Notes: generated from the letters alone by a model not told the origin. DNA of 64,000 nucleotides from Chitinophaga sp. SYP-B3965 (GCF_009647655.1 NZ_WJFD01000001.1:1116001-1180000); one strand, 5' to 3'. Positions 45,901 to 54,605 are shown, numbered from the stretch's first letter. Made by a program: numbers and translations.

Positions 45901-48807
45901 GTGAAGGTGACGGTATTGGCCGCGGCCAACAAACTGCCGGTTGCCAATGCAGGTACGAATGTGACCATCACACTGCCTGTGAACACTGCACAGCTGGATG
46001 GTTCTGCTTCTGCTGACCCGGATGGTACGATCAGTACTTATGCCTGGACGAAGCTGAGCGGCCCTGCTGCCGGTGCTATCACCACAGCCGCTGCCAATAA
46101 AACGGCGGTAACTGGTTTAACGCTTGAAGGTGATTATGTGTACGAATTAAAGGTGACGGATAATGGTGGTGCTACTGCTACTTCCCAGGTGAAGATCACG
46201 GTAGCAGCAGCTGCGGCTAATAAGCCACCGGTTGCCAATGCCGGAGCAGATGTAACTGTTACACTCCCTGCCAGCACCGCACAGCTGGACGGATCTGCTT
46301 CTGTTGATCCGGATGGCACTATTACCAATTACACCTGGACTAAAATAAGTGGTCCTGCCGGTGGTGCTATCACTACGGCCAATGCTAATAAAACAACGAT
46401 CACAGGTTTAACCCTTGCGGGTGAATATGTATACGAATTAGGGGTGAAGGATAACAGTGGTACTACTGTTACAGACCAGGTAAAAGTGGTGGTAATAGTA
46501 GGAGGGGCTAATCAGCCACCTGTAGCCAGAGCAGGGATCAATACCAGCATCACCCTGCCGGTGAGCAGTGTTGAACTGGATGGTTCTACTTCATCTGATC
46601 CTGATGGCACTATTGCTACTTATTCCTGGAAAAAACTGGGTGGCCCTGCCAGCGGCACTATTACTACTGTCACTGCCAGCAAAACAACGGTAACAGGGTA
46701 TACGCTGGATGGTGTGTATGTGTATGAACTGACTGTGACTGATAACCTGGGGCTGAGTACTTCCAGCAATGTTACGATCACGGTGAATGCGGCTACCAAC
46801 AAAAAACCGGTTTCCAACGCAGGTGCTGATATTACGATCACCCAGCCTGTAAGTAATGTACAATTAGATGGATCTGCATCTTCTGACCCGGATGGCACGA
46901 TCAGCAAGTATACCTGGACGAAAATAAGCGGCCCGGCAGCAGGTGCTATCGCTAACGCAGCCTCCAGCAAAACGGCTGTGACCGGTTTAACACTTGCAGG
47001 GGATTATTTGTACCAGTTAGAAGTGATAGATAACTCAGGTGCGAGAGAAACAGACTATGTGAAGGTGACGGTATTGCCTGGTGTAAATCAGCTGCCGATC
47101 GTGTATGCAGGCCCGGATGTGAGCATTACACTGCCGGTTAACAGCGCGCAGGTGGATGGCTCTCTTTCTTACGATCCGGATGGTACTATTGCCACCTGGG
47201 CCTGGAGGAAACTGAGTGGACCGAACGCAGGTGTTATCACTACGGCGGCTGCCAGCAAAACAACGATCACAGGTTTAACCCTTGCGGGTGAATATGTATA
47301 CGAATTAAGTGTGAAGGACGACAGAGGTGCTACCGTTACAGACCTGGTAACAGTGGTTGTAGTAGCAGGCGGTGCAAACAAGCCCCCTGTGGCCAGAGCA
47401 GGCGTGAATGCCAGCATCACATTGCCGGTGAACAGCGTACAACTGGATGGCAGTACTTCTTCTGATCCGGATGGCACCATTGCTGCTTATTCCTGGAAAA
47501 AACTGGGTGGGCCTGCCAGCGGTAACATCACGGTTACCAATGCCAGCAAAACAACGGTAACAGGGTATACACTGGAAGGGGTATATGTGTATGAACTCAC
47601 GGTAACAGATAACCAGGGATTAAGTGCATCCAGCAATATTACGATCACTGTGAATGCGGCTATACAGAATAAACCACCGGTGGCACAAACCAGCGGAGAT
47701 GTGAACATTACTGCTCCGGCTAATTCCGCCACTGTAGATGGTAGTTCTTCTGTAGACCTTGACGGTACTATTGTATCTTATGCATGGAAACAATTAAGTG
47801 GTCCTGTTACAGCAACCATTGCGTCTCCTGCGGCTGCGAAAACGAATATCACGAACCTCACGGCTGTTGGTCAATATGTGTATGAACTCACTGTAAAAGA
47901 TAATAACAACGCTACCAGTTCCGTACAGGTAAAAGTAGTGGTGAACTCTGCGGCTAATAAACTGCCTACTGCCAGGGTGAATGGTAGTCTCACCATCATT
48001 CTGCCGGTAACAGGTACTTCTCTTGACGGTAGTTCTTCTACTGATGAAGATGGTATGATCACCAGTTACAGCTGGAAGAAGATAAGCGGCCCTGCAGGTG
48101 CTGTAGGTTCGCCGAACGCCATGAGTACGGCTATTACGGACCTTACTGTAGAAGGGCAATATGTGTTTGAACTAACGGTAACGGATAATTCAAATGCTAC
48201 GGCTACTGCAAGAGTAACGATCACCGTATTGCCGGTACAATCTGCTGAAAACAAACCGCCGGTAGCTGTTACGCAGGGAGACCTGGAGATAGCACTGCCA
48301 ACGAATATGATCACTGCTAACGGTGCAGGGTCTTATGACACTGATGGAACGATCAGCACTTACGAATGGATCCAGCTTTCCGGACCTAATAACAGCCTTG
48401 TGTGGGATGCGCAAAAATCACAGACGAATATTACCGGCCTGATCGCGGGAGAATACCTCTTCCAGCTGGCGGTAACGGATAATAAAGGCAGCAAATCACT
48501 TTCCTCTTTCAAAGTGGTGGTTGTGGATGACAACACCGCGGCTAAGGATGATTCCAGCAGCCTGACGCCTAATCCGGCCAGTAGTTTTGCAAGGCTGACG
48601 CTTTACAGGAAAGGAACACATAAGGTGACGATAGAGATCTATGATATGAGTGGCAAACTGAAGAAACAAATGACCACTAACTTCATAGACAGGTTACAGG
48701 AAGATATTCCGGTGAACGAATTACCAAGTGGTCAATACATCCTGAATGTGGTGGGAACGACAGAGTTTAAACGATGGTCGAAACAGTTTATAAAGATCGG
48801 ACACTAG
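42901..48807 (+). CDS. Giant T9SS-exported esterase with beta-helix and twelve PKD-like domains
   Basis: A 1968-residue protein starting with GTG. Residues 1-30 are a signal peptide. Residues 33-280 are an alpha/beta-hydrolase with FAHGVGE oxyanion region, GLSMGG elbow (Ser154), HNDKDPTVP acid segment and His248. A run of ten prolines (283-292) separates it from a right-handed beta-helix (about 295-724; many NN-x-(V/I)-x-N and SGIEIFGSG-like turns). Twelve PKD/REJ-like domains of about 96 residues each follow (about 727-1872; GSxSxDPDGTI...YxWxKxSGP...YVYELxVxDN). The last 90 residues are a T9SS sorting domain (LTPNPASSFARLTLY...IYDMSGKLKKQM...GQYILNV). The beta-helix suggests a polysaccharide-processing or binding role. 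Function on the cell's own EPS is inferred from location. Confidence 0.88.
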   Translation: MKKFYQIRGWCVRCLCYLSFISLSLQANAQQVPKTIPAGAPVHNLAGYYESLPADYATTTKKYPVIIFAHGVGELAGANMTTPLSAVLQNGPPKLINQGKFPASFTSNGQSFSFIVISPQFKTWPGGNDVHELLAYLKTIYRIDESRVYMTGLSMGGGVAWGVISENTEKAKMFAAAVVVCGAWNPNDAPRTPSLQANIASINMPVFAFHNDKDPTVPVQYSHDWVNGINAAGGNPKALITIFSSGSHDAWSKTYDPNYKDPQTGLNVYEWMLQYTRGTVVQPPPPPPPPPPGNKRITVNPSSTNIIYYDNAMTQLGVTAGDTLCIPPGDYEYIHFGRLLGTEAKPIIITNCGGLVRAGVNSSATAASFVLSTCKYFKVEGNGAAGIEYGFDVNGTNKNGMKMFGMFFGNGTSDFDVHHAYIHDAGMFLQAKTLQTCAHPEWLDGSFTMKNVKIHDLMCRNSAWEGFYIGNTHYLYTEGSCVDMKSHLIENLSVYNNNLENMGSDGIQISTAYNGDNRVYNNRVVNYAMARNSAHGYGILSGGGSSLRIYSNFVSKGYNSGIEIFGSGINYVYNNVVTDIHYEGINVADKPLFDPATAYIYNNTIYNTGVNGIKVYGYETKLGHKIYNNVVVAPGTQWDDPMTGYYVKGAQPILYDFKNNVNFKTLEEGKFVNPLAGDFRLQTGSGAIDVGRNMADLALTNDFDGKARPVNNSFDAGAFEFNGSAAPLPVANAGADKMLVPADNYTTTLDGSASSGTIATYAWKKVSGPAATIATANGASTQLTGLKVGSYVFELKVTDNAGLSSTDLVTVNVLAAANKPPVSDAGTNVTLVLPSNSTQLTGSFSLDPDGVIVSYLWKQVAGPVSGTIDDITASNAIVSGLADGVYVYELTVTDNGGLTNAKQVTVTVQGASANKPPVASAGADVSITLPVTTAQLDGSASADPDGTITNYTWTKISGPAAGVITTGTANKTTVTGLTIAGEYVYELSVKDNGGTSATDQVKVTVLAAANKLPVANAGTNVTITLPVNTAQLDGSASADPDGTISTYAWTKLSGPAAGAITTAAANKTAVTGLTLEGDYVYELKVTDNGGATATSQVKITVAAAAANKPPVANAGADVTVTLPASTAQLDGSASVDPDGTITNYTWTKISGPAGGAITTANANKTTITGLTLAGEYVYELGVKDNSGTTVTDQVKVVVIVGGANQPPVARAGINTSITLPVSSVELDGSTSSDPDGTIATYSWKKLGGPASGTITTVTASKTTVTGYTLDGVYVYELTVTDNLGLSTSSNVTITVNAATNKKPVSNAGADITITQPVSNVQLDGSASSDPDGTISKYTWTKISGPAAGAIANAASSKTAVTGLTLAGDYLYQLEVIDNSGARETDYVKVTVLPGVNQLPIVYAGPDVSITLPVNSAQVDGSLSYDPDGTIATWAWRKLSGPNAGVITTAAASKTTITGLTLAGEYVYELSVKDDRGATVTDLVTVVVVAGGANKPPVARAGVNASITLPVNSVQLDGSTSSDPDGTIAAYSWKKLGGPASGNITVTNASKTTVTGYTLEGVYVYELTVTDNQGLSASSNITITVNAAIQNKPPVAQTSGDVNITAPANSATVDGSSSVDLDGTIVSYAWKQLSGPVTATIASPAAAKTNITNLTAVGQYVYELTVKDNNNATSSVQVKVVVNSAANKLPTARVNGSLTIILPVTGTSLDGSSSTDEDGMITSYSWKKISGPAGAVGSPNAMSTAITDLTVEGQYVFELTVTDNSNATATARVTITVLPVQSAENKPPVAVTQGDLEIALPTNMITANGAGSYDTDGTISTYEWIQLSGPNNSLVWDAQKSQTNITGLIAGEYLFQLAVTDNKGSKSLSSFKVVVVDDNTAAKDDSSSLTPNPASSFARLTLYRKGTHKVTIEIYDMSGKLKKQMTTNFIDRLQEDIPVNELPSGQYILNVVGTTEFKRWSKQFIKIGH
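45079..48530 (+). repeat. Coding tandem array of about 288 bp encoding PKD domains
   Basis: Twelve in-frame units of roughly 285-291 bp. Units 6 and 9 (beginning near 46510 and 47377) are the most alike. A stretch of about 50 bases encoding TTITGLTLAGEYVYEL is identical between about 46390-46440 and 47259-47309. This points to recent duplication or gene conversion between non-adjacent units. Confidence 0.85.
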
Positions 48808-48817
48808 CTAAGAAATA

Positions 48818-48848
48818 AATAAGCGGGACCTAATGGGTCCCGCTTATT
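48818..48848. terminator. Bidirectional hairpin between the PKD giant and a convergent glycosyltransferase
   Basis: AATAAGCGGGACC (48818-48830) pairs with GGTCCCGCTTATT (48836-48848). The hairpin encodes the last residues (Ile-Ser-Gly-Thr-His) and stop of the minus-strand glycosyltransferase, so it cannot be lost without altering that protein. T runs are short. Confidence 0.7.
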
Positions 48849-50023
48849 GCTTTATAAATACCTTCTACTGAATTCTCCCAGGTGTGTGATCGTGCAAATG
48901 CGATCCTCGCCGCTGTTAGCCTGGGATCATTTTCCTGCAGGGCCTTTTCTATCAAGGGCACATATTCTTCTACGGACTTTGCCAGGTGCACATAACCTTC
49001 AAACAGTTCCATTGTTTTGGTAGCGGTGGCTACAGAAGGTTTACCCATGGCCAGGTACTCATCTATCTTTAAAGGATAATTACCGATGGTGATGGGGTTC
49101 ACTAACTGCGGGTTGAGGCATACATCAAAATGCTGCAGGAAAGCGGGCAATGCAGCCATATCTTTCCGCCCCAGGAAATGAACATTGGGTTGCTGGTGCA
49201 AAGCGGATTGCTGGAACACTTCGTCTTCCGGGCCTACCAGTATCACGTTCCAATCCGGCCGCTGCTGACTGATATACATGAGGATGGCTGGATCTATGCG
49301 CATGGCTGTTAAAGCCCCTACATACCCGATCACCGGGCCTTTGAGTCCTTCGAGTTCAGCGGGTTTTTCCAAGGCTATTGCGGGATCGAATAAACGGAGG
49401 TCACAGCCCTGGCCTACATAGTGGCTGTTCTTATTATACTGTTTCAGCATATCCGTGAGGTAGAGGGAATTGGCTACGGCCACGTCTGCTTTGGCAATGT
49501 GTTTCGGTTCCAGGGTGGCACCATGTTTTTTCCAGAAATCCATGGCCACCAGGTTATCCCGGCTATAGTAAATGTATTGGGCGGGTTTTAAGAATTCTTT
49601 CAGGTAATAACCGCGGTAGATATCATTGTCGTTGAAAAGGAGGATGTCCTTAAAGCCCAGTTGATCCACGGCTTCCTGTATATCTTTGGCAAATCTTTTA
49701 TTATTGATCCGGTTGCCCAGCATGAAGGCGCCGGTGAAAGGCAGCCAGCTGATGGATTCCAATATCCGTTTGGGGTAGAGGTTCCAGAAATTCTCCTGTA
49801 CTTTCAGCAGGTTTTCTCCTTTTCCTTTTGAGATCTGTATATGTTCTGCAATGTCCGGGTCTTTGCTGCTCAGCAATACCGTACGGCGGTCTAATGCTGA
49901 ATTTACGTATAACACCCTATTGTGACGGGAAAACTCCAGCGCAATGTTCTTGCAGTTACTGCCTATTTTGGTATACCAGGGTTGTAAACCTACAATTACA
50001 ATGTCTCTGTTCTGAATAATCAT
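48830..50023 (-). CDS. Glycosyltransferase (GT-B, GT4-like)
   Basis: From the ATG at 50023 the protein is 397 residues (an earlier frame start at 50056 adds 11 residues and looks less likely). DIVIVGLQPWYTKIGSNCKNIALEFSRHNRVLYVN opens the N domain. VIGYVGALTAMRIDPAILMYI and the acceptor/donor region NPITIGNYPLKIDEYLAMGKPSVATATKTMELF mark the C domain. This is the type often found in exopolysaccharide loci of Bacteroidota. It stands alone on the minus strand, with candidate -7 elements directly upstream. Confidence 0.87.
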   Translation of the reverse strand: MIIQNRDIVIVGLQPWYTKIGSNCKNIALEFSRHNRVLYVNSALDRRTVLLSSKDPDIAEHIQISKGKGENLLKVQENFWNLYPKRILESISWLPFTGAFMLGNRINNKRFAKDIQEAVDQLGFKDILLFNDNDIYRGYYLKEFLKPAQYIYYSRDNLVAMDFWKKHGATLEPKHIAKADVAVANSLYLTDMLKQYNKNSHYVGQGCDLRLFDPAIALEKPAELEGLKGPVIGYVGALTAMRIDPAILMYISQQRPDWNVILVGPEDEVFQQSALHQQPNVHFLGRKDMAALPAFLQHFDVCLNPQLVNPITIGNYPLKIDEYLAMGKPSVATATKTMELFEGYVHLAKSVEEYVPLIEKALQENDPRLTAARIAFARSHTWENSVEGIYKAISGTH

Positions 50024-50053
50024 AAAGTTGGAAGGATGGGGAAAATTAAGGCA

Positions 50054-50071
50054 CAAATGTAAGCAAATATA
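50054..50071 (-). promoter_or_regulatory. Two overlapping candidate -7 elements for the glycosyltransferase
   Basis: CAAATGTA (50054-50061) and CAAATATA (50064-50071) read TACATTTG and TATATTTG on the minus strand. Both fit TAnnTTTG, 31-41 bp upstream of the ATG at 50023. Confidence 0.4.
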
Positions 50072-50093
50072 ATTTTCTTAACTTTCCAATATT

Positions 50094-51629
50094 ATGGCAG
50101 AAGAAACGATTGAAGTCCGCCCACTGACGGCGGAGGATTACATGGACCTGAAAGAGTCCATGGTGTCCGCATATGCAGATATGCAGGGCAGTTACTGGCG
50201 CGAGGGCACTATTCAGCGGCTGATCACACTGTTCCCGGAAGGGCAGATAGCCGTTGCCGTAAACGGGAAAGTGGTAGGCTGTGCATTATCTATCATTGTG
50301 GATTATGAGAAGTATGGGGATGATCACACGTATGAGCAAATTACGGGTCATTATACATTCAGCACGCATAATCCCAAAGGGGATACATTATATGGCATTG
50401 AGGTTTTTGTGAATCCTGATTACCGGGGCAAACGTCTTGCACGCAGGTTGTACGATGCCCGTAAAGTGTTGTGCGAGCATTTAAACCTGGAAGGTATTGT
50501 AGCGGGCGGCCGCATTCCCAATTATGAGAAGTATGCAGAGCAGCTGACGCCCAGGGATTATATTGAGAAAGTGCGGGACAAAGAGATCTATGATCCTACA
50601 CTTACTTTCCAGTTCTCCAATGATTTCATCGTAAAGAAGATCCTTCGTAATTACCTCCCTATGGATGAGGCCTCCAAAGGCTTTGCTACTTTGCTGCAAT
50701 GGTTCAATATCTATTATGAGAAAGACCAGGATACCATCCGTTATAATAAATCCACGGTACGCATTGGCCTGGTGCAATGGCAGATGCGCGACTATAATGG
50801 TATGGATGGATTGCTGCAGCAGGTGGAGTTTTTTGTAGATGCGGTGAGTGATTACCAGGCGGATTTTGTGGTATTCCCTGAATTCTTCAATGCGCCACTG
50901 ATGCTGGAGTTCAACCAGCTGGGCCCGGCAGCGGCCATCCGCGGGCTGGCTAAATATACAGAAGGATTGCGGGAACAATTTTCAAAATGGGCCGTATCCT
51001 ATAACGTGAATATCATTACAGGCACCATGCCTATTGTGATAGACGAGCAGTTGTATAATATCGCTTATCTCTGCCGCAGGGATGGTACCTGGGACCACTA
51101 TATCAAAATACATCCAACGCCCAGTGAGATCAGTGCATGGGGAATGAAAGGCGGGAATGATATTCATGTGTTTGATACGGATTGCGGTAAGGTAGGCATC
51201 CTGATCTGTTATGATGTGGAGTTCCCTGAACTGGGCCGCATCCTGGCGAAAGAAGGGATGCAGATCCTGTTTGTTCCTTTCCTCACGGATACGCAGAATG
51301 GTTATAACCGGGTGCGGTTCTGTGCGCAGGCCAGGGCTATCGAAAATGAATGTTACGTGGCGCTTGCCGGTTGTGTAGGGAACCTGCCGAGGGTTACCAA
51401 TATGGACCTGCAATATGCGCAGTCTGCGGTGCTTACACCTTCTGATTTTGCATTTCCGGTAACAGGGGTGAAAGCAGATGCCACACCTAACACAGAAATG
51501 ATCGTAGTGGCGGATGTGGACCTGGTGTTATTAAAAGAGCTGCATGCTTTCGGAAGCGTACAAACGCTGAAGGATATGCGGCATGATCTCTATGAAGTAG
51601 TATTAAAGAAAAAAGAAGACAATGCATGA
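50094..51629 (+). CDS. GNAT acetyltransferase-nitrilase (carbon-nitrogen hydrolase) fusion
   Basis: A 511-residue two-domain protein. Residues 1 to about 190 are a GNAT domain with an acetyl-CoA-binding RGKRLARRLY loop (111-120). Residues 220-505 are a nitrilase-superfamily amidohydrolase with the full triad Glu263 (VVFPEFF), Lys338 (YIKIHPTP) and Cys372 (LICYDVEFPE). This fusion is a known architecture; the joint substrate is not established. It overlaps the thiamine-binding protein gene by 8 bp, so the two are translationally coupled. Confidence 0.93.
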   Translation: MAEETIEVRPLTAEDYMDLKESMVSAYADMQGSYWREGTIQRLITLFPEGQIAVAVNGKVVGCALSIIVDYEKYGDDHTYEQITGHYTFSTHNPKGDTLYGIEVFVNPDYRGKRLARRLYDARKVLCEHLNLEGIVAGGRIPNYEKYAEQLTPRDYIEKVRDKEIYDPTLTFQFSNDFIVKKILRNYLPMDEASKGFATLLQWFNIYYEKDQDTIRYNKSTVRIGLVQWQMRDYNGMDGLLQQVEFFVDAVSDYQADFVVFPEFFNAPLMLEFNQLGPAAAIRGLAKYTEGLREQFSKWAVSYNVNIITGTMPIVIDEQLYNIAYLCRRDGTWDHYIKIHPTPSEISAWGMKGGNDIHVFDTDCGKVGILICYDVEFPELGRILAKEGMQILFVPFLTDTQNGYNRVRFCAQARAIENECYVALAGCVGNLPRVTNMDLQYAQSAVLTPSDFAFPVTGVKADATPNTEMIVVADVDLVLLKELHAFGSVQTLKDMRHDLYEVVLKKKEDNA

Positions 51630-51918
51630 TCATATTATCAACCTGGCGTTGCAGATCCTGCCGCAGGTAGCAGCGGATAAAGTATACGCTGTTGTAGACG
51701 AAGCGATTGCCGTGATCCATAACTCCGGCGTGAAATACAGGGTGTGTCCGTTTGAGACCGTGATGGAAGGCACCTACGATCAGTTGATGGAAGTAGTGAA
51801 GCAGGCACAGGAGGTGTGTTTTAAGGCCGGTGCGGGGCAGATACTGGTGTTTATTAAGATACAGAACAATAGTGGGGGAGATGTGAGTATTGAGGATAAG
51901 ACGGGGAAATATGATTAG
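51622..51918 (+). CDS. MTH1187/YkoF-like thiamine-binding protein
   Basis: A 98-residue protein of the PF01910 (MTH1187) type, a small ferredoxin-like fold known to bind thiamine or hydroxymethylpyrimidine precursors. INLALQILPQ, AVVDEAIAVIHNSGVKYRVCPFETVMEGTYDQLMEVVKQAQEV is the whole signature. It starts inside the end of the GNAT-nitrilase gene. Together they might salvage a thiamine-related amide (inference). Confidence 0.88.
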   Translation: MHDHIINLALQILPQVAADKVYAVVDEAIAVIHNSGVKYRVCPFETVMEGTYDQLMEVVKQAQEVCFKAGAGQILVFIKIQNNSGGDVSIEDKTGKYD

Positions 51919-51920
51919 AT

Positions 51921-51963
51921 AAAAAAGGGGGATGTTTCGATTAGAACATCCCCCTTTTTTTTT
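51921..51963 (+). terminator. Strong terminator after the thiamine-binding gene
   Basis: AAAAAAGGGGGATGTT (51921-51936) pairs with AACATCCCCC plus the T run (51945-51963). It lies 2 bp past the stop and the T run reaches the stop of the convergent YeiH gene, so it probably serves both strands. Confidence 0.92.
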
Positions 51964-53218
51964 AAGATTTTATTCCTCCAAACACGAGGTAAGCCATACC
52001 CAGCGTAACGAGTATATTGAACACCTGCGCAATGATGAATGCCATAGCAGGCCGCCCGTTCTCCATTTTGAAGATATCTGTGAACTTTGTTTCCAGGCCT
52101 ATGCAGGCAAATGCCAGTGCAAAGAAACAGGTTTGCAGGTCTTTGATGTTTCCTTTCACTTCTTTCACTAACGTGCCCGGTAATCCGAAAGAGAAGAGGA
52201 GAGACACGAGTATAAAGCCCAGCACAAATTTCGGGAAGCGGTCCCAGATGGTACGTAAGGTAGGCTTCGGCTGGTTGAGTTCTTTTTTGGAATAGGACCA
52301 CCATACAGAAATAAAGAAAGCTGCCAGCCCGAGTAATACGTTCTGTGAGAACTTCACCAGTGTGGCATATTTCAATGCTTCTTCTCCCAGCATGGTACCT
52401 GCTGCTACCACCGCACCGGAGGTGTCAATGGTGCCACCCAGCCATGCACCTGCTACGGCAGGGGACATGCCCATCCAGATAGCTACATAGGGCATGAAGA
52501 TCATCATGGGAATAGCCACGATCAATACGAGTGAGATCACGTGGGAGAGTTTCTTGTTATCTCCTTCAATGGCACCGGAAGTAGCAATAGCTGCAGATAC
52601 GCCGCAGATAGATACGGCGCTGGAGATCATCATCCTGAATTCATCATCCAGTTTGAATTGTTTGCATAACCAGAAGGTGAAATACCAAACGGTGAATACC
52701 ACCACTACGGATTGCAGTACGCCTAATCCGCCGCCTTTAATTAACTCCTGGAAGATGATGCCGGAACCCAGTAATACCAATCCTGTTTTGATGAACAGTT
52801 CTGTTTGTAATACAGGTCTTAACCACTCCGGCACACCAAGCACATTGCTGATGAACAGGCCCAGCAGCAGACTGAACAACACGATCTCAATGCCCAGGTC
52901 TTTCACGGCCACATTGCCGGTGAATACCTGTGCGAACATAGAGATGGCCATGATAGCTACGAGACCAATGATCAACCGGATACTGATGCGTTTGCCACTC
53001 AGCAGGAATGCGATGAGAAGGCTGCCTAATACCCATAGGAACAGGCCACCTGTTTTTAGAAGGTTACTGGTGTCTGAAAGTTTTGCCAGGAGTGAGTTAC
53101 CGTCATTCCATTCAAATTTTGGCATAGCGGGATGGAGCCCGGCGCAGATCAGTGCAATGCTGGCGAATGCCAGTATCACGGCAATCCAGTCCTCATGTAA
53201 TGTTTTCTTTTGGTTCAT
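51962..53218 (-). CDS. YeiH/UPF0324 family membrane transporter
   Basis: A 418-residue protein with about ten to eleven membrane helices, matching the YeiH family sometimes annotated as putative sulfate exporters. Signature stretches are FISNVLGVPEWLRPVLQTELFIKTGLVLLGSGIIF, SAVSICGVSAAIATSGAIEGDNKKLS and WLGGTIDTSGAVVAAG. Substrate is not experimentally settled for the family. It follows the SpmAB gene by 36 bp, so both are probably cotranscribed. Confidence 0.9.
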   Translation of the reverse strand: MNQKKTLHEDWIAVILAFASIALICAGLHPAMPKFEWNDGNSLLAKLSDTSNLLKTGGLFLWVLGSLLIAFLLSGKRISIRLIIGLVAIMAISMFAQVFTGNVAVKDLGIEIVLFSLLLGLFISNVLGVPEWLRPVLQTELFIKTGLVLLGSGIIFQELIKGGGLGVLQSVVVVFTVWYFTFWLCKQFKLDDEFRMMISSAVSICGVSAAIATSGAIEGDNKKLSHVISLVLIVAIPMMIFMPYVAIWMGMSPAVAGAWLGGTIDTSGAVVAAGTMLGEEALKYATLVKFSQNVLLGLAAFFISVWWSYSKKELNQPKPTLRTIWDRFPKFVLGFILVSLLFSFGLPGTLVKEVKGNIKDLQTCFFALAFACIGLETKFTDIFKMENGRPAMAFIIAQVFNILVTLGMAYLVFGGIKS

Positions 53219-53254
53219 TCTTTAGTAATATGATGGTGATACCTGGTGGTCTGT

Positions 53255-54487
53255 TTAATGAAAGAAGATATACCCGATAATGATGGCGGCGATAACGCCA
53301 ACCACATCAGCGATCAATCCGCAGGCGAGGGCATGCCTTGTTTTTTTGATGTTCACGGATCCGAAGTACAATGCAAGGATGTAGAAGGTGGTTTCTGTAG
53401 AGCCTTGCATGATGCAGCTTAGCCGGCCAACAAATGTATCTACACCATAGGTTTCCATGGTGCTGATCATAAGGGCGCGTGCGCCGCCGCCGCTGAAGGT
53501 TTTCATGATCCCTACCGGTAATGCGGGTACGAAATCCGTATTGAATCCCATCCATGCTACTACAATGCCAATGCCATCTGTTATAAAGTTGAGGCAGCCG
53601 GTTACACGGAAGATAGCAATACCTACGAGGATACCCACGAGATAGGGGATGATCATTACGGCGGTGGTAAAACCTTCCTTTGCGCCTTCTATAAAGGCAT
53701 CGTATACATTGATCTTTTTAATGAACCCCAGCACAAGGAAGGAAATGATCACAGAAAAGATCAGTATGCCACCGATCATGGCTGTATTGGTGGCTATCTG
53801 CTCCGATGGCATATTGCGCATCCACAGATATAACAGGTACATGAGGCCTATAAACCCACCTATAAAAACAAATACCGGTAAACGGAACAGGTTGATGCGC
53901 TGATACATGGCTACCGCTAACATGCCCGATAAAAAAGAGATGAAGGTACCTATCATGGTGGGAATGAAGATATCTGCAGGATTAGCGGCGCCCATCGTTA
54001 ACCGCACTGCCATCACAGAAGTGGGGATGATGGTAAGCCCGGCTGTATTCAGTACCAGGAACATGATCTGTGCATTGCTGGCGGTATCTTTATCCGGATT
54101 AACATCCTGCAATTGTTTCATGGCTTTGAGTCCCATAGGGGTAGCTGCATTATCCAGCCCCAGCATATTGGCGGAAAAATTCATGACCACAGAACCCATG
54201 GCGGGGTCTTTTGGCGGGATCTGCGGGAACAGTTTAGAGAAGAGCGGGCTTACGAAGCGGGCAAACTTTTCAATCATACCTGCCTTTTCACCGATCTTCA
54301 TAATGCCTAACCAGAAGGTCATTACACCGGTTAAACCGATGGCTATTTCAGCGCCTGTTTTACCACTTTTAAACAGTTCCTCCGTCATCTGCCCAAAGAT
54401 CTGGGTATCCCCTAAAACGACTAATTTGAATAATGCTACGATAAAAGCAATCACAAAGAAGCCGATCCATACATAGTTTAAAGCCAT
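53255..54487 (-). CDS. SpmA-SpmB fusion (nucleoside-recognition domain) membrane protein
   Basis: A 410-residue membrane protein whose two halves correspond to Bacillus spore maturation proteins A and B. The first half has MTFWLGIMKIGEKAGM, ANMLGLDNAATPMGLKAMKQLQ and NTAGLTIIPTSVMAVRL; the second has EGAKEGFTTAVMIIPYLVG, SGGGARALM and MQGSTETTFYILALYFG. Both carry Gate/nucleoside-recognition motifs. Fusion is the usual form in Bacteroidota, which do not sporulate, so the function is probably transport-related and unknown. Confidence 0.9.
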   Translation of the reverse strand: MALNYVWIGFFVIAFIVALFKLVVLGDTQIFGQMTEELFKSGKTGAEIAIGLTGVMTFWLGIMKIGEKAGMIEKFARFVSPLFSKLFPQIPPKDPAMGSVVMNFSANMLGLDNAATPMGLKAMKQLQDVNPDKDTASNAQIMFLVLNTAGLTIIPTSVMAVRLTMGAANPADIFIPTMIGTFISFLSGMLAVAMYQRINLFRLPVFVFIGGFIGLMYLLYLWMRNMPSEQIATNTAMIGGILIFSVIISFLVLGFIKKINVYDAFIEGAKEGFTTAVMIIPYLVGILVGIAIFRVTGCLNFITDGIGIVVAWMGFNTDFVPALPVGIMKTFSGGGARALMISTMETYGVDTFVGRLSCIMQGSTETTFYILALYFGSVNIKKTRHALACGLIADVVGVIAAIIIGYIFFH

Positions 54488-54545
54488 AATATCTGGTTTG
54501 TTTAGAACCGGTTTAGCATCATTTTCAATCAGTTACGAATTAACA

Positions 54546-54553
54546 CAAAGCTA
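54546..54553 (-). promoter_or_regulatory. Candidate -7 element for the spmAB-yeiH unit
   Basis: CAAAGCTA reads TAGCTTTG on the minus strand (TAnnTTTG), 59 bp upstream of the spmAB start. It lies in the 144-bp divergent gap shared with ychF. Confidence 0.35.
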
Positions 54554-54605
54554 ACCGGGAGCCAAAATAGTAAATTTTAACACGCTATTACTCGTTGAGA
54601 TGCAC

